From contig CP103020.1 in assembly GCA_024752435.1 (NCBI GenBank), positions 1,674,001 to 1,738,000 of the forward strand: DNA of 64,000 bases. Direction: 5' to 3'. Under the pieces are notes generated by a model. It saw nothing but the letters and a program-made list of their open reading frames with translations. It had not been told where the DNA came from and made no database searches. Of this stretch, positions 1 to 11,219 are shown one piece after another (the stretch's first letter is position 1; each line of letters starts with the position of its first letter). Source of the DNA: Allantophomopsis cytisporea. Taxonomy: Eukaryota > Ascomycota > Leotiomycetes > Phacidiales > Phacidiaceae. Position numbers and translations under genes: made by a program.

Positions 1-829
1 GACACGACAGATGGTTTCTCGCGCGTCTCCTTCGGCTGCAGATGATACAGGACCAGAAAGATCCACGTCAGCGGATATATTCCCACTATATCGCGTCAGT
101 AGCCAGCCTTGCAGTATTCATAACGCGAGCTCACAGTCCAATAGCGCTCCTCCTGCTAGCTCTCGATTCACCAGCCGATGCTCCCGTCCGTACAATGACT
201 CGATATCCCGCCCTAGACTCCGGTCTGCTATCACTCTCTGCACAACTCCTACCTCCCCTCCCTCCACAATTTTCTTCACCTTGTCAACAAGCGGGAAGAA
301 TCGTGTCCACAGCGCCTCCATCAGAAATAGGCCTTTCTGTTGGGCAAGAGAACTGAGGACCTTCGCCTGCGCTGCATTTATCGTGAAAGCTTTCTCGAGC
401 AGGACATGTTTTCCCGCATTGAGGAAAAGTAGAGCGTGCTCAAAGTGATGCGAGTGGGGTGTTGCAATGTACACTATATCAACGCTGGGGTCTGTGGCAA
501 GGTCTGCATAAGAGGTGTATGTGACCGGTGTTGGGGAGGCGTTGATGTATGTTAGAAATTGGTCGGCTGAAGACTGTTTGCGAGAAGCCACGGCGACGAT
601 GTGATGTTGAATGTCGTGTACATCTCGCGAGGAGGGTGGGAGGAGAATGTCTTTGGCGAATTCTGGATTGGTGAAATTGTAAGTTGTGGATCAGTAGTGG
701 AAAGTCGTGAGTAGGTTACTTCTCGAATTATCCCCGGTTGCTGTCATATTGTTAGTTAATATGGTGAATTTTGGGCCTTCATTTTGTCATACCCGAGATT
801 CCCCATCTAAGAGTAAATGGCTGAGACAT
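1..829 (-). CDS. Gfo/Idh/MocA-family NAD(P)-dependent oxidoreductase, 3' part cut by window edge
   Basis: Likely a dihydrodiol/D-xylose 1-dehydrogenase-type oxidoreductase. I join exons 793-829, 720-740, 135-662 and 1-85 (partial) on the minus strand. The start gives MSQPFTLRWGIS. A 21-nt micro-exon adds the Rossmann ATG. The long exon reads FAKDILLPP, then IVAVASRKQ, the nucleotide-site motif YIATPHSHHFEH, and the hallmark GKHVLLEKAFT with its catalytic-site lysine. It continues through FLMEALWTRFFP to GGALLD. After a 49-nt intron the last piece reads LGIYPLTWIF, matching the family's DLGVYAL motif. The reading frame is open to the edge. The usual glycine-rich loop ATGxIA is here ATGDNS if the micro-exon is correct, which is unusual. 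Enzyme class is inferred from family motifs; the substrate is unknown. Confidence 0.8.
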
Positions 830-1609
830 ATCAGAGTCCTTTTGAAGCTTAGAACGTGGATCATGTAGAGGTTATGTGTACGGTTTTATTGCAAGCTCTG
901 TGGCTTATTAAGACAATTATCTACCTGCAAAGACGTGATCACGTCTCCGAATGTGGGTCATATCTATTTTCCACCTATCAACCAGTACAAGATACATCTA
1001 TTTACTTTCTGTTATATCTGCAACATACCATCTTTCAGAGACTAAAAGAGTCATTTATGAGCGGATTAAATATTTGAGTATAATAATTCTATAAATATGT
1101 AAACATTCTTCACCTTTATCTTCTAAGCTTGAAATTATATTCTCAGAAACCTTAGAAACATTTAGAAAATTTCCTAGTAGTATTTATTATAGTCTTTGAT
1201 CGGACTTTTTAATACTACTAACTTGGAGCGAAAACATGGGAAAGAACTGTCGCACACTTACGCGGCTGCACAGCCTGTACACAACCTGGGCAAAACGACA
1301 CGGAGCGGTCTTCGTACCCGCAAAATACAAGATGATATACATCCCATGGAAACTGAAACGGTTCGACATGGCCATTACAATCCGTATATAAGGCAGCGAC
1401 ATCCCACCATGAACTGCTATCAGAATGCTAGGAGTGCACCTCACTGTTAGCAACTATACACCGCAGAATCATACTTTGTGTCTGTGAAAACTGATGGGAT
1501 CATTGAAGAGACAAAGCTGAAGAGAAAGAGATCCGCGACATAAAGTGACATAATGGAAGCAGAAGTACATTCAGAACAATTGGAGATTCCAAAAAATAAA
1601 AAATTGTGA
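830..1609. other. Intergenic spacer, no gene recognised
   Basis: AT-rich spacer between the oxidoreductase start and the 3' end of the decayed NLR-like gene. The open frames here are short, overlap on both strands and contain no recognisable motif. Confidence 0.6.
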
Positions 1610-4600
1610 TTAGCTTGGTGAAGCCGTGCAGACCGTCTCACAGCCTTCTGGCAACAACATCCGGAGCTCCTCACACTCATCTTTTTTCCCTTGATCTTCC
1701 AGTGCAAAACTCAGATCACTGATCGCGGCACACGTTGCATCTGCTGTAGGACCTAGTAACCTCAGTAGTTGCTTATAGACTTCGCGAAAACAGACCTCTG
1801 CTTCTGCAGGTCTGTCTTGCTGCAACCGAATTTCCCCAAGCAAGTGTTTACTATTCAGCGTATCAAGATTATCGTTGCCCAATGTTTCGTTCCTGCTCTC
1901 CAACACCTCGAGTGCAATTTTCTCGGCTTCATTGCACCTGTTGGCCTCGTAGAGGCCACGCGCAAGACATTGAAGGCTTTTTTGCTTTTGGAGATTAGAC
2001 TCAAGAGTTGGGAAAAGCCCCAGTTCCTCCTGGCGGATATTGTCCGCTTCAGCAAACTTTCCTTGTTCGCGTAGAATGTTTATCAAAGCCCTGCAGCTAA
2101 AAGGCGTACTCTCATGCCCTGGTCCCAACGCTTCCGTTCTATATTGAGACTCAGAGCGAAGCATTTCTTCAGCTTTGATGAAGTTTTTTCTTTCCTGATA
2201 TGCCATCACAAGCTTGTTGATTGCGCTTATGGTACTCAAGTGTCCAGGTCCTCTAGTATCTGAGTTCTTATTCCCAATCTCAGAGCAGTTCTTCTTCTTC
2301 CCACCGTTCAAGAGATCGGAATGCCCCCGCAAGTTCAGCTGCACTATCTAAAAGACTGTCACTGCGTATGTTCTTTGTCTTTGCCATCTGCATGAAACCT
2401 TCGAGGACTTCAAGGCATGTATCAACCTGATTTTTTGAGATATGTAATAATCCTATGTCAACACGACAGCCCTATGTCTCGTCATGATCTTGCAAATTCA
2501 TCTCGATTGCTCTGGAAATAGATGTTTCAAAACTTAGCTGTGCCTCTGCAAGCTTGTTCTGCATTTTCTGAAAATTTCCCAAGTCTCTCAAGACGAGCAA
2601 CGTCTCATGAAAGTAGGGTCCGAGCTCCGGATGCTTATTGCTGGCTTCCAGATACCGAATTGCATACATTTCGGCTCTCGTATAGTCTCCAGTCGCATTA
2701 CAAGCATGGGCACAATCAATCAGGTTGTATATCGTGTCGATATGTGAGAGACCCAAGACAACTTCCTGAATTTGGAGGATTTCCACAGCAAGCTTCTCTG
2801 CTTCCTCGAACCTGCACAGAGTGCTAAGAATATTGGACCTGACCATTCGGCACACCAATATATCCGGATCTTCAGGCTCCTGAAACTTACTCATCATAGC
2901 TAATGCCTATTTATTAAATTCTAACGTAAGCACATTCTTACCCTTCTTATTAAGAATCATGGAACGGTTATGAAGGCTCTCAGCCGTATGCTTGTGCTTT
3001 CCTAGGATCCTTTGGCGACCTTCTAGAGCTTGTTTTGACAGATCCTCGTCATCAGTGATAAAGGCAAGGTTGTTGAGCGTCTCCAAAGTATCTTCATTGT
3101 CGGGTCCCAGCACTCGTCGCCGAGCTTCCAGAATACGGTAGGTCATTTCCTTTGCAACCTCAATATTTTCGACACTGAAACTAGCCCAAGCAAGCTTGTG
3201 CATTGCTTTTAACGACCTTGGGTGTTTATGACCATTGTTTGTGATCTTCAAACGTATTGCAAGCTCTTCTTCGAGTTCTGTACGAACGGAAACCCACATT
3301 CCTTTTCGTTCGTCGTGATATGCCTTCTTAGAAAGCAGTGAAGCTCGAAGCTCCTCTGATGAATCTTTTGGTAGCTTGTATTCTTTTACGACTTGGAAAT
3401 GAGGCAGAAGTTCTTCACACTGTCTCCAGGTCTTCAACTTGCCTGATGGGAATCCATGCTACACTTTCGTAAGTGCCTCCAGTTTTAATTTGTTCGTTTC
3501 GCCCGCGGCTGCGACTTTATTCCTGGTCACAATTTGAACAAGCCTATGCAATCCGTAGCTTGATCCTCCTCACTCAACATCGATGAGGCAATATGCAGTC
3601 AGCTTTCCGACTGCTCCCACGAAATCTAAGTCGTCTCTAGTATCACACAACAACCACTCTTAGATACCATGTCTATCGAAGAAGGACATCAGATAAAGTA
3701 ATCTGATTGCTGCCTTACCTTCCGGCCCTTCTTTTTCCGAAATCTGGGCAAATGAAAGGAGCCATGACTTGCTAACAGAGCTTCGCACGCAATTCTCACG
3801 CCGGAGATCGCCGCCCTCTTCGTTTCCTAATAACTTGGCTTGATTTGCATGGTTTCTGAATAGATCTAAATACCGTGAAACCATCAACGGCTTCTTGTTT
3901 CTAATATATGCAGAAGCTTGAGTAATCGCTAGAGGTAGCCGATCTAGTTCATCCACCAACTCAGTACATACGTGGCGTTCACTTTCCTCGAGAGTGGGCG
4001 TCAATTTGACATGAAGTAGCTGAAGAGCTCCGCTTCAGACATAACCGGAACGTTGACTATTCGGTCATGGTCACCTACTATCTTATTTGCAGCCACTATG
4101 TTTCTAGATGTGATGAGAATAGTACCTCGATTACTCTGCGGAAGGTAGTCGTTGAGGATCCGCCTTGTCGCAGGTGATGCTTGAGTAACACTTGACGTTC
4201 AGCGGTGCTTGACTGGATTTTGTGAACCCCCATTTGCATTGGAGTCGAATAGAACGCCAACATCATCCAGGTTGTCGAGTATTAGAAGCCATGAATTTCT
4301 AGGTCTCTCCCTATTGAGCCATTCTGTGACAAGAGCTAAAGTGTCGACCTCCGTATCATTGGCTCCTGGGAGTTCCAGATCTATCGTAATCTTCTTGAAT
4401 GCTTTTTAAATGTCTCCGTTGTTCCAGTGGAAATCCAGAACACCCAGCTATGAGGGTTCTTCTCTTGAAATTGGTATGCATATTCGATGGCAATTTGTGA
4501 TTTTCTGAGTTTTTCAGCTAATATACTTGCTGTCGAATTTGACGGAGAAATACCCTACACCACCAATGCCATGCAGAGCAACCCGGCTATTGGTTTCATG

Positions 4601-4990
4601 AAGAACTTCCACTGTTTTCAAAACTTCAGGTCGGCCAACAAACTCGGAATCCCTGTTGTATGGCGAAATATCTCGAGGTTCCGGGGTGGAAGCTTTTATT
4701 GATTGATCTATCAGCTATAATATTCATACGTACATTGTTCGATAGCCTTCTTCTTCCTCAAGCTATAGGCGATCTTCATCAAGAATTGCGATGCTAGCGG
4801 CTAACTCACCTTCCTGCCGTGGTTGGATCTTGCTTATTGCTTCTTTGCATCTACCAAGAATAACTCTCTGTAGCGTGCGCCAGTTACCATCTTCGGGGTC
4901 AGAATACTTATTCAGAGTATGATGATCTAATGTCAAAGGATAACAGGGCCAACTTCGAAGAGTAGCCGATTTACCCTGAAATTGCAATAT
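1610..4990 (-). pseudogene. Decayed NB-ARC/TPR (NLR-like STAND) gene
   Basis: Read 5' to 3' on the minus strand. A remnant at 4990-4763 resembles the C-terminal end of the SesB-like alpha/beta-hydrolase effector domain (LDHHTLNKYSDPED). The NB-ARC core follows: EFVGRPEVL, a P-loop GGVG/KSQIAIEYAYQF interrupted by a normal 49-nt intron (about 4493-4541), kinase-2 WLLILDNLDD, and GTILITSRN. The winged-helix region contains LPLAITQASAYI. From about 3440 to 1617 there are kinesin-light-chain-type TPRs with repeated ALGPGHEST and VLGPDNEDT-like units. In-frame stops lie at 4199-4201, 3660-3662, 3571-3573, 3459-3461, 2907-2909 and 2472-2474. One-base frameshifts lie near 4403-4407 (an A5 run), 4020-4030 and 2285-2300. 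Intact relatives act in heterokaryon incompatibility or non-self recognition; this copy cannot encode that protein. Boundaries are approximate. Confidence 0.85.
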
Positions 4991-6152
4991 CGTCTTTCTT
5001 GTTTAAGGTCCTAGAATAGGATCCGCAACTCACTGTATCTGTTTTATGATAGGATCTCCTTTTCCTCACCCGCTCTCCTCCCTTCTGCCTCAACAATTAT
5101 TCCTTGGGACCTTTCATCCTTAGCTATCTCTTATGAGAGAAAGTAACATCTTCTTTTGAGGACTTATAATGATAGTCAGAAACTCTATTTTCGAATCGAT
5201 TGTTCGAGGACGTTAGTAGGCACCAACGGAAACTGTCAGATATTTATTAGAAGCAAAGATAATGGTATGGGCGGATTACACATCGCAGCCTTTACCAAAC
5301 AGCGAATAAGCTAGAGATGTTCATGATGCCCGTCGAAGAAGAAGGCCATATCTGGCTATTCGTTGTGCAATGATAATAATAAGAAGACGATAGAAAATGG
5401 CAGAAGTAAAGAGTTTTGGCGTGCTGATCCTCATCCTAACAAGTGTACACCCAAATATACAAGATGCAATAATTCAGAACGTTCGAGAAACAGCAGTGTT
5501 TGCACTACGAGTAATTTTTTGCTCTCAACGTCCGAAGACACCGTCATAGTACTATCATCATCATCTCCAAATCTGCATTGAATAGCAAAGGCCAAGGTTC
5601 AAGCTGTGATAAACGGCTGATAGATAGCACACTCCTTGTACTGAAGTCAGATCAGAGACGAAATGGATAGTAGCATTTTGATATTACCAGAAAAGATTAA
5701 CTAAATCAAATGGATATCGAGGGCAGGTGCATTGTGGTGTATATACCCTGATAAAGACGACTTTGCTTGTAAGGATCACATTATGAGTATATACATTAGT
5801 GGTGTATATAAACTGAAGATGACTTTCTCGATAGTCAATGAGGCCACACCCTTCGGAACGAGGCAATATCATTACGATTAGTACACTTTGCGTTCTCCAT
5901 ATGTTTCCTGACTTAGCCTCCCTTTCACCCCCCACCTTCCCGCCTATCAAGTTGAACATCAATTATCACTGTAAAGCAGGTACTGATGAAGCAAACATCA
6001 TGAATAGCGCTGTTCTATTGTAGAATTACTCAAACATCCTCCCACCTAGCAAGACCACCAACTCCCAAATAGTACCCGACAACGCCTGACCACCCACCAC
6101 ATACCAATCCCACCGTATAAGATAAAGCAAAGCTATTAGTGGTTTCGACATC
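4991..6152. other. Intergenic spacer with a weak direct repeat
   Basis: No convincing coding region. The motif GTGGTGTATATA occurs twice about 72 bp apart (near 5728 and 5800), each followed by an AAGAYGACTTT-like stretch. This is a short imperfect duplication. The short frames on both strands lack motifs. Confidence 0.5.
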
Positions 6153-7814
6153 CTACTCCACACTTCCTGACTCCAGGAGATTCTTGTCCCACAACCTTCT
6201 CAAAAGCGACTCGACAACATCATCCTCCTCCTTATCGCTCTCACTATCTTGCTGACTAGCCTCATATGAACTCCGAGCCCCGTTGGTTCTCACACTGGCA
6301 GCCGAGCTCTTCGTCGCTCTACCCTCCCTACTTTCCCTCAAGCTCTGACTAAGACCATGTTTACCAGCACCAAGACTACCGCTGCCGTTACGCTGATGCC
6401 CTTTCTGGTGTGGTATAAGCCGGGATTTATCGACACCGGGAAGGTGCGCGAGGCGCTTGATAGCCATCCCGACTGGGTCCTGGTAACGGCGGACGACGAG
6501 GTATTCGAGACCCGTACGCTCCAGCTGCACGCGGACGCGAGGGTCTCGGCCCTCGTAGACCGCACCAACAAGCGTATTGCCATTGGGGATGCCTGACTGG
6601 GGCTCGATATTCGAACTTGCGCGTTGTAACCACAGCTTTTGTTGCGTTCGGCTTTGGATGTTAGGGTTGTAGGTTGAGGCTGTTGAGCCCTGTCGTGCTC
6701 GAGGCGTCAAGGCACGTTCTTCGTCATCGTCAAAATTCGTGTCTTGACGTTTTAGATTGCCCATTGATTTGACGCGCTTGGCCGTGTTGATATCCGCCTT
6801 GGGCTCGTTACGATCCGACGTACGATTCGCAAGGAAGGGTGAATTATCGCCAGCCGTAGGTGTGCCGGAGGTACTGCCAACGAAACGCGAGATTATCTCG
6901 TCTTTGCCACCAGAGCTGGCTGGTGTTCCTGGTGCAGTAGCCGCGCTTCGTCCAAATGGGTCTGGCGAGCCACTTGTAGCTGTTGCTGTCGCGATAATGG
7001 AAGACATTTGTGGAGCAGCGCTATGTGTAGGCGTTCGCTGTAGCAATCGGTCCGTAATTTGTCGGGCGTCTGGAGTGGTTGTGCGATAGTGTTGTGTTTG
7101 ATGTGATTGATCGGAAGATGTATGTGGTGACTCTCCAGCCGGTGTAGGTGCTTCGGAGACGCTCGCGCTCGCATGAGGCCTTGCAGAGTTCTGACCGCTT
7201 GATTGACCAGCTACTGAAGTTCTTCTCGAAAGGCTTGGAGAGGCAGAATTGCTGGCTTCTGTCCACCCGTCCTCATTGGCGTCATTCCCAATGTCAAAAT
7301 GTACAGAGGCTCGTCGCAAGTCCTTCTTCTTAAGACCGGGTTGGGACAAGGTTCTCTTCAATCCTGATGACGACTTGGGTCGTTTATTAATTTCTGCTGT
7401 CGATCTATTACGCTTCAGGGAAACGTGGGATGAGTTCTTCTTCAACGAACTTGTGGAGCCGTTTCGCGGAAGCTTGACATCTGAGCTGACATGCGGCATG
7501 TTTTCAGTCGGTGGGCTCGCTGACGGGCCTGGCGAATGTGGTCTGCGGGGAGTTTTCGAGCTTGTATGGGCGTCTGCTGTGTGGGGTTTCGTATGCTTGT
7601 GCAGGTTCGTACCATAGGACGGGACTCTCTTATGCATTCGACCCCCCACAACATGCGCGCGCGTTGTAGATTTCGATTTATGTCCTGTTGATGGCGGCGA
7701 GTTCGCAGTAGAGTCGGAAGACGCATCGGTTTGTCGGTGGAGTCGCGACGAGCTGGATCTGCGGTCGGTCAAGGCTGGGCGAGAGGATTGCAATTGCCCT
7801 TCTTCGGCAGGCAT
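6153..7814 (-). CDS. TCO89: TORC1 subunit Tco89 family protein
   Basis: A single-exon 553-aa protein rich in Ser, Thr, Pro, Arg and Lys. The N-terminal third carries the conserved fungal Tco89 blocks: HVVGGRMHKRVPSYGTNLHK, then Lys/Arg/Ser repeats around KRPKSSSGLKRTLSQPG and a VHFDIG element. The middle is low complexity. A conserved C-terminal patch includes QQKLWLQRASS, GAVYEGRDPRVRVQLERTG and EYLVVRRYQDPV. The extreme C-terminus is acidic. In yeast Tco89 is a non-essential TORC1 component at the vacuole, needed for rapamycin resistance and cell-integrity responses; the same role is inferred here. The ATG at 7814 gives MPAEEGQ with no upstream in-frame extension. It is most likely disordered outside the conserved blocks and heavily phosphorylated, given the many SP/TP and RxxS sites. 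Confidence 0.85.
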   Translation of the reverse strand: MPAEEGQLQSSRPALTDRRSSSSRLHRQTDASSDSTANSPPSTGHKSKSTTRAHVVGGRMHKRVPSYGTNLHKHTKPHTADAHTSSKTPRRPHSPGPSASPPTENMPHVSSDVKLPRNGSTSSLKKNSSHVSLKRNRSTAEINKRPKSSSGLKRTLSQPGLKKKDLRRASVHFDIGNDANEDGWTEASNSASPSLSRRTSVAGQSSGQNSARPHASASVSEAPTPAGESPHTSSDQSHQTQHYRTTTPDARQITDRLLQRTPTHSAAPQMSSIIATATATSGSPDPFGRSAATAPGTPASSGGKDEIISRFVGSTSGTPTAGDNSPFLANRTSDRNEPKADINTAKRVKSMGNLKRQDTNFDDDEERALTPRARQGSTASTYNPNIQSRTQQKLWLQRASSNIEPQSGIPNGNTLVGAVYEGRDPRVRVQLERTGLEYLVVRRYQDPVGMAIKRLAHLPGVDKSRLIPHQKGHQRNGSGSLGAGKHGLSQSLRESREGRATKSSAASVRTNGARSSYEASQQDSESDKEEDDVVESLLRRLWDKNLLESGSVE

Positions 7815-9498
7815 GGTTGCTTTGTTTGTTGTACAGACTCCCTGTACGGATCTCAGTAGATGTAGTAATGGGCGATATTAGATTTGTTCGATTGGTGAGT
7901 CCGGACAACTGGGGAAATGGTGGTTCACTCCTAATCGTAATGGTCTTCTTCTCGATATGAGTAATGTGAATTGCTGCGACTGGGTTCCGTAGGTAGTTAC
8001 TGGTGCCAACGCAGCCGGTGACTGACGAGTGATTTGGAAGGGAGTCTTCAGATTGCGCTCTCCTTCGTCACGTCACAATAACAATTGCATATACCGGATG
8101 TGGAATCACGACCGAATCCAAAATAGAGCCTCTGGATGCGTGAACCTTGAGGTTGAAAAGATAAGAAAAAGACGGAGGGGGAGAGTTCGTGAGGTTGTGA
8201 TTGTGTGCGGGGAGGATGTGAGAATGGAGATGAGATTGAAAGTACGAGAGAGTACGGAAGTGAACGGATGAGGATTGAGTCAGTAAGTGGAGCGAGAGAT
8301 CTCAACAAATTCACCAGATCATGGTCAAAGAAGGTCTTGTCGTTTGAGATAGTGTCATTTGGCAAGATACACATCTGTACCGTACAACTTGTAATGGAAT
8401 ACTCTAGAGTTATTTTGGTGCTTGGATAGTCCTATGAGCTTACTCTAATCCGGGGTTGAGCTCAACCTTCACATCATCGCATTTCTGGCGCCTGTTATTT
8501 GCGGAACGCCGAAAGCCCCCACTTGGTCCTTACAGGCGGCTGAGAGCATGTGCGTATTATGTGTGTACTCCTTCTGCAATATAAACTTGGGAATATAGAT
8601 GTTTGGATGATTCTCGTAGGATCACAAAATGAGAGATTGGAGTGTTTACAATATGGATGTATGTAGTGGCTAGTCGATATCCTCCATCCAAACTGTCCCC
8701 TATCTGCGTGTACGATCCATCGTCAAGACCTATCTCATCCATCACTTGAGATAACAAATCTCTACACTGCGCTCTATGTATTGAATATACATGGTTCGAA
8801 TACAAGTACTTACATGTATAAAACGCTACCTGCGCATGTTCGTACTTCCACACATGCAAATCAAGTAGAAGCCCGAGATCGCTAATGATGCGCAATCGGA
8901 TTTCGAATTCCCAACCCTGGTACTGCAAGTGCCGAGGTTGGAATCAATATAACGTAGCCAAATAGAACATCACGTCTTTGGTATTGCCTTGTACGAATGA
9001 AGAACATCGAAGCCTTTCATACATACATTCCTTCTATTCTTCCAGAGCAGACTTTGAGGATCATAGATTGATGCGCAACTGGGAGATCAATCCTTTGCCT
9101 CTTTCAGATCGAGAAAAGAAGTGATCGACAGGTCCAGGCCTTGGCGAGTTGCGTCCGGCAACACTACCGTTGGACGCATGTTTGAAGTCTCACTTCCGAT
9201 ACACAGCATTGTTTCTCAGCTCAACTAAATTATCGCAAGAAGGTACTCATTAACATAAGTCAATTTTTAGATATATGGCTCTTGACTTTAGCTGATCCAA
9301 ACTCCGCTCCTCGCTGTACAGCTCAGGGAAATCAGCACGGAGGTTCAGCCGTACTTCTGTCGGTCTGCGTTTACGTGAACATCCTTTCCAATGAGAAGAG
9401 CCTTATGCCATCTATTCTGATCTCTCTCTGAAGTGTGATCTAGTCTAGATAGAGTTTTGAGACTTTCATCAGGAAGATATATCTACCATCACATAAAT
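7815..9498. other. Intergenic region between divergent TCO89 and the MFS transporter
   Basis: Shared 5' region of two divergent genes. The first 500 bp presumably hold the TCO89 promoter and leader. A 123-codon minus-strand frame at 8557-8928 has no family motif and an odd composition, so I do not call it a gene. No repeats or RNA genes were recognised. Confidence 0.5.
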
Positions 9499-10936
9499 AT
9501 GAATCTCTACGGACCGAGTTTCCTGGCTCTTATAGCGGGCTGCGGCATCTTGACATGGCAACAGTATCGATGTCAAGAGCCCGACGAGGCCAAGAACCCC
9601 CTCCTCAACAGTGAACCTCCTGCTCCTGAAACCAGGTCACTGGCAAAGAAATTCACCAAGTCATTCTTGCTAGTATACATGCTAGTGACGGGTGCCGACT
9701 GGTTACAGGTCCATTAACCCCCCCCCCCCTCTCATCCACCCAATACTAACATACAAGATCAGGGACCCTATGTATATGCCCTTTACCGACATGAAATGGG
9801 CTTCTCAGAGCGCACTGTAGCCGCTCTCTTTACAACGGGCTTTCTATCTGGCGCCATAACCGGCTACTTTGTCGGCTCCTTTGCAGACCACTTTGGGCGC
9901 CGAACCGCATGCCTGACCTTCTGTGTAACCTACTCCGCATCCTGCTTGACAATCTTGATACCTAGTCTTCCTGCTCTTTTCGTGGCGCGCACGCTCGGGG
10001 GTCTCAGTACAAGCTTAATGTATAGCGCGTTTGAAAGCTGGATGGTAACTGAGTTTCATACTCGTAAGATCGATGCCGCGGGCACAAGTCTCAGCTCGGT
10101 TTTCGGGCTCATGACAACGCTCAATAGCATTGTAGCAATTACTGCGGGCGTGTTTAGTGAGTGGCTTGTTGAGATGACTGGGACGAAGAGAGCGCCTTTC
10201 TTCGCAAGCGCGGGCGTCCTCTGCGTTGCATTCTGCGTGATTCTCGGATCGTGGGTGCGTCTACCTCTCCTTTCCAACCCTCCGAACAACAGGAAGCTAA
10301 CGTACATAGACCGAGAACTACGGCTCCAACAGCACCTCCCACCCATCTACTCCCACCAAACCTACCCCACGTCCTCTAATCACTGCTCTTCTCTCCCCCC
10401 GCATTCTCACCCTCGGCCTCACATCTGCCATCTTCGAAGGAAGTATGTACCTCTTTGTCTTCTTCTGGACGCCAGCATTAGTGTCCACGTCCCCCAATAC
10501 CCTTCCATTAGGTCTAATCTTCGCCTGCTTCATGGCGTCCATCATGCTTGGAAGCCTGCTCTTCAACCTGCTCGTATCCACCTACCGAGTGATCCCCCAC
10601 GCACGCCTCCTTACAATTGTCCTTGCCATCGCCTCATCTGCTCTCCTTGTCCCCGTAGTGTGGAAATCGGAAGCGGGGACATTTGCGGCGTTCTGTGTAT
10701 TTGAGGCATGTCTGGGTGTTTATTTCCCCTGCATGGGGTATTTGAAGGGTCGATTAGTGGAGGATGAAATTAGGGCCAGAGTATATGGTGTTCTGCGTGT
10801 ACCATTGAACATTTTTGTCGTAGTGGCGCTGGCTATGACAAGGGAGGGAGACGCATCTAGGAACACGGTGTTCGTGGTTTGTAGTGGGTTGCTGGTACTC
10901 ACATCAGCGATCTTTCACTATGTTGTCAGCGAATAG
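9499..10936 (+). CDS. Major facilitator, MFSD5/molybdate-anion transporter type
   Basis: Three exons (9499-9708, 9763-10254, 10310-10936) give 442 aa. Introns are 54 and 55 nt; the first contains a 12-nt poly-C run and a CTAAC branch site. The protein has a single N-terminal helix, an acidic linker (QEPDEAKNPLL), and then the MFSD5 signature with GADWLQGPYVYALY across the first splice junction. The classic MFS loop 2-3 motif follows as GSFADHFGRR, then ALFVARTLGG and the family-typical YSAFESWMVTEF. The C-terminal half has SAIFEGSMYLFVFFWTPAL and a loop GYLKGRLVEDEIRARVYGVLRVPLN. The family includes the eukaryotic molybdate transporter MOT2, so transport of molybdate or a related anion is the best guess. 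An in-frame ATG at 9457 would add 14 residues; I prefer 9499 because MNLYGPSF begins the hydrophobic helix. Confidence 0.85.
9718..9729 (+). repeat. 12-nt poly-C run in an intron
   Basis: Twelve consecutive C residues lie inside intron 1 of the MFSD5-type transporter, between the donor at 9709 and the CTAAC branch motif. Such a run is prone to slippage and sequencing error, but it lies outside the coding sequence. Confidence 0.9.
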
Positions 10937-11219
10937 CGTACGTTGTAGATTATTATATTGTCGATGCATGGTTTTACAGAATAGAGGTAGCAAGTTGATG
11001 ATATACATGTCATCGTGGAATGAGAGATCTCACAACAGTGGAGACTTATCTGTCAGAGGTGTCAGGTTTCGGAAGTATTAGAATTGTCAGGAGTCTTAAG
11101 GGTTATCAGAAGCCATACAAACTGACCATTCATTGATGATATGAAGACCCCAAACGGAGGGATCAGTCACAGGTATATGTACGGAGAATAATTCAAAAGA
11201 TTTCATTTCAAGTCTACCA

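Noticed and set aside
4493..4541. Apparent lesion splitting the P-loop of the NLR-like gene
   Set aside because: It is a normal 49-nt intron: GTATTT donor, CTGA branch and CAG acceptor restore GGVGKSQIA, so it is not counted among the inactivating mutations.
8557..8928. 123-codon minus-strand open frame
   Set aside because: No recognisable motif, atypical composition, and no clear start context or splice structure; probably a chance frame in the TCO89/transporter spacer.
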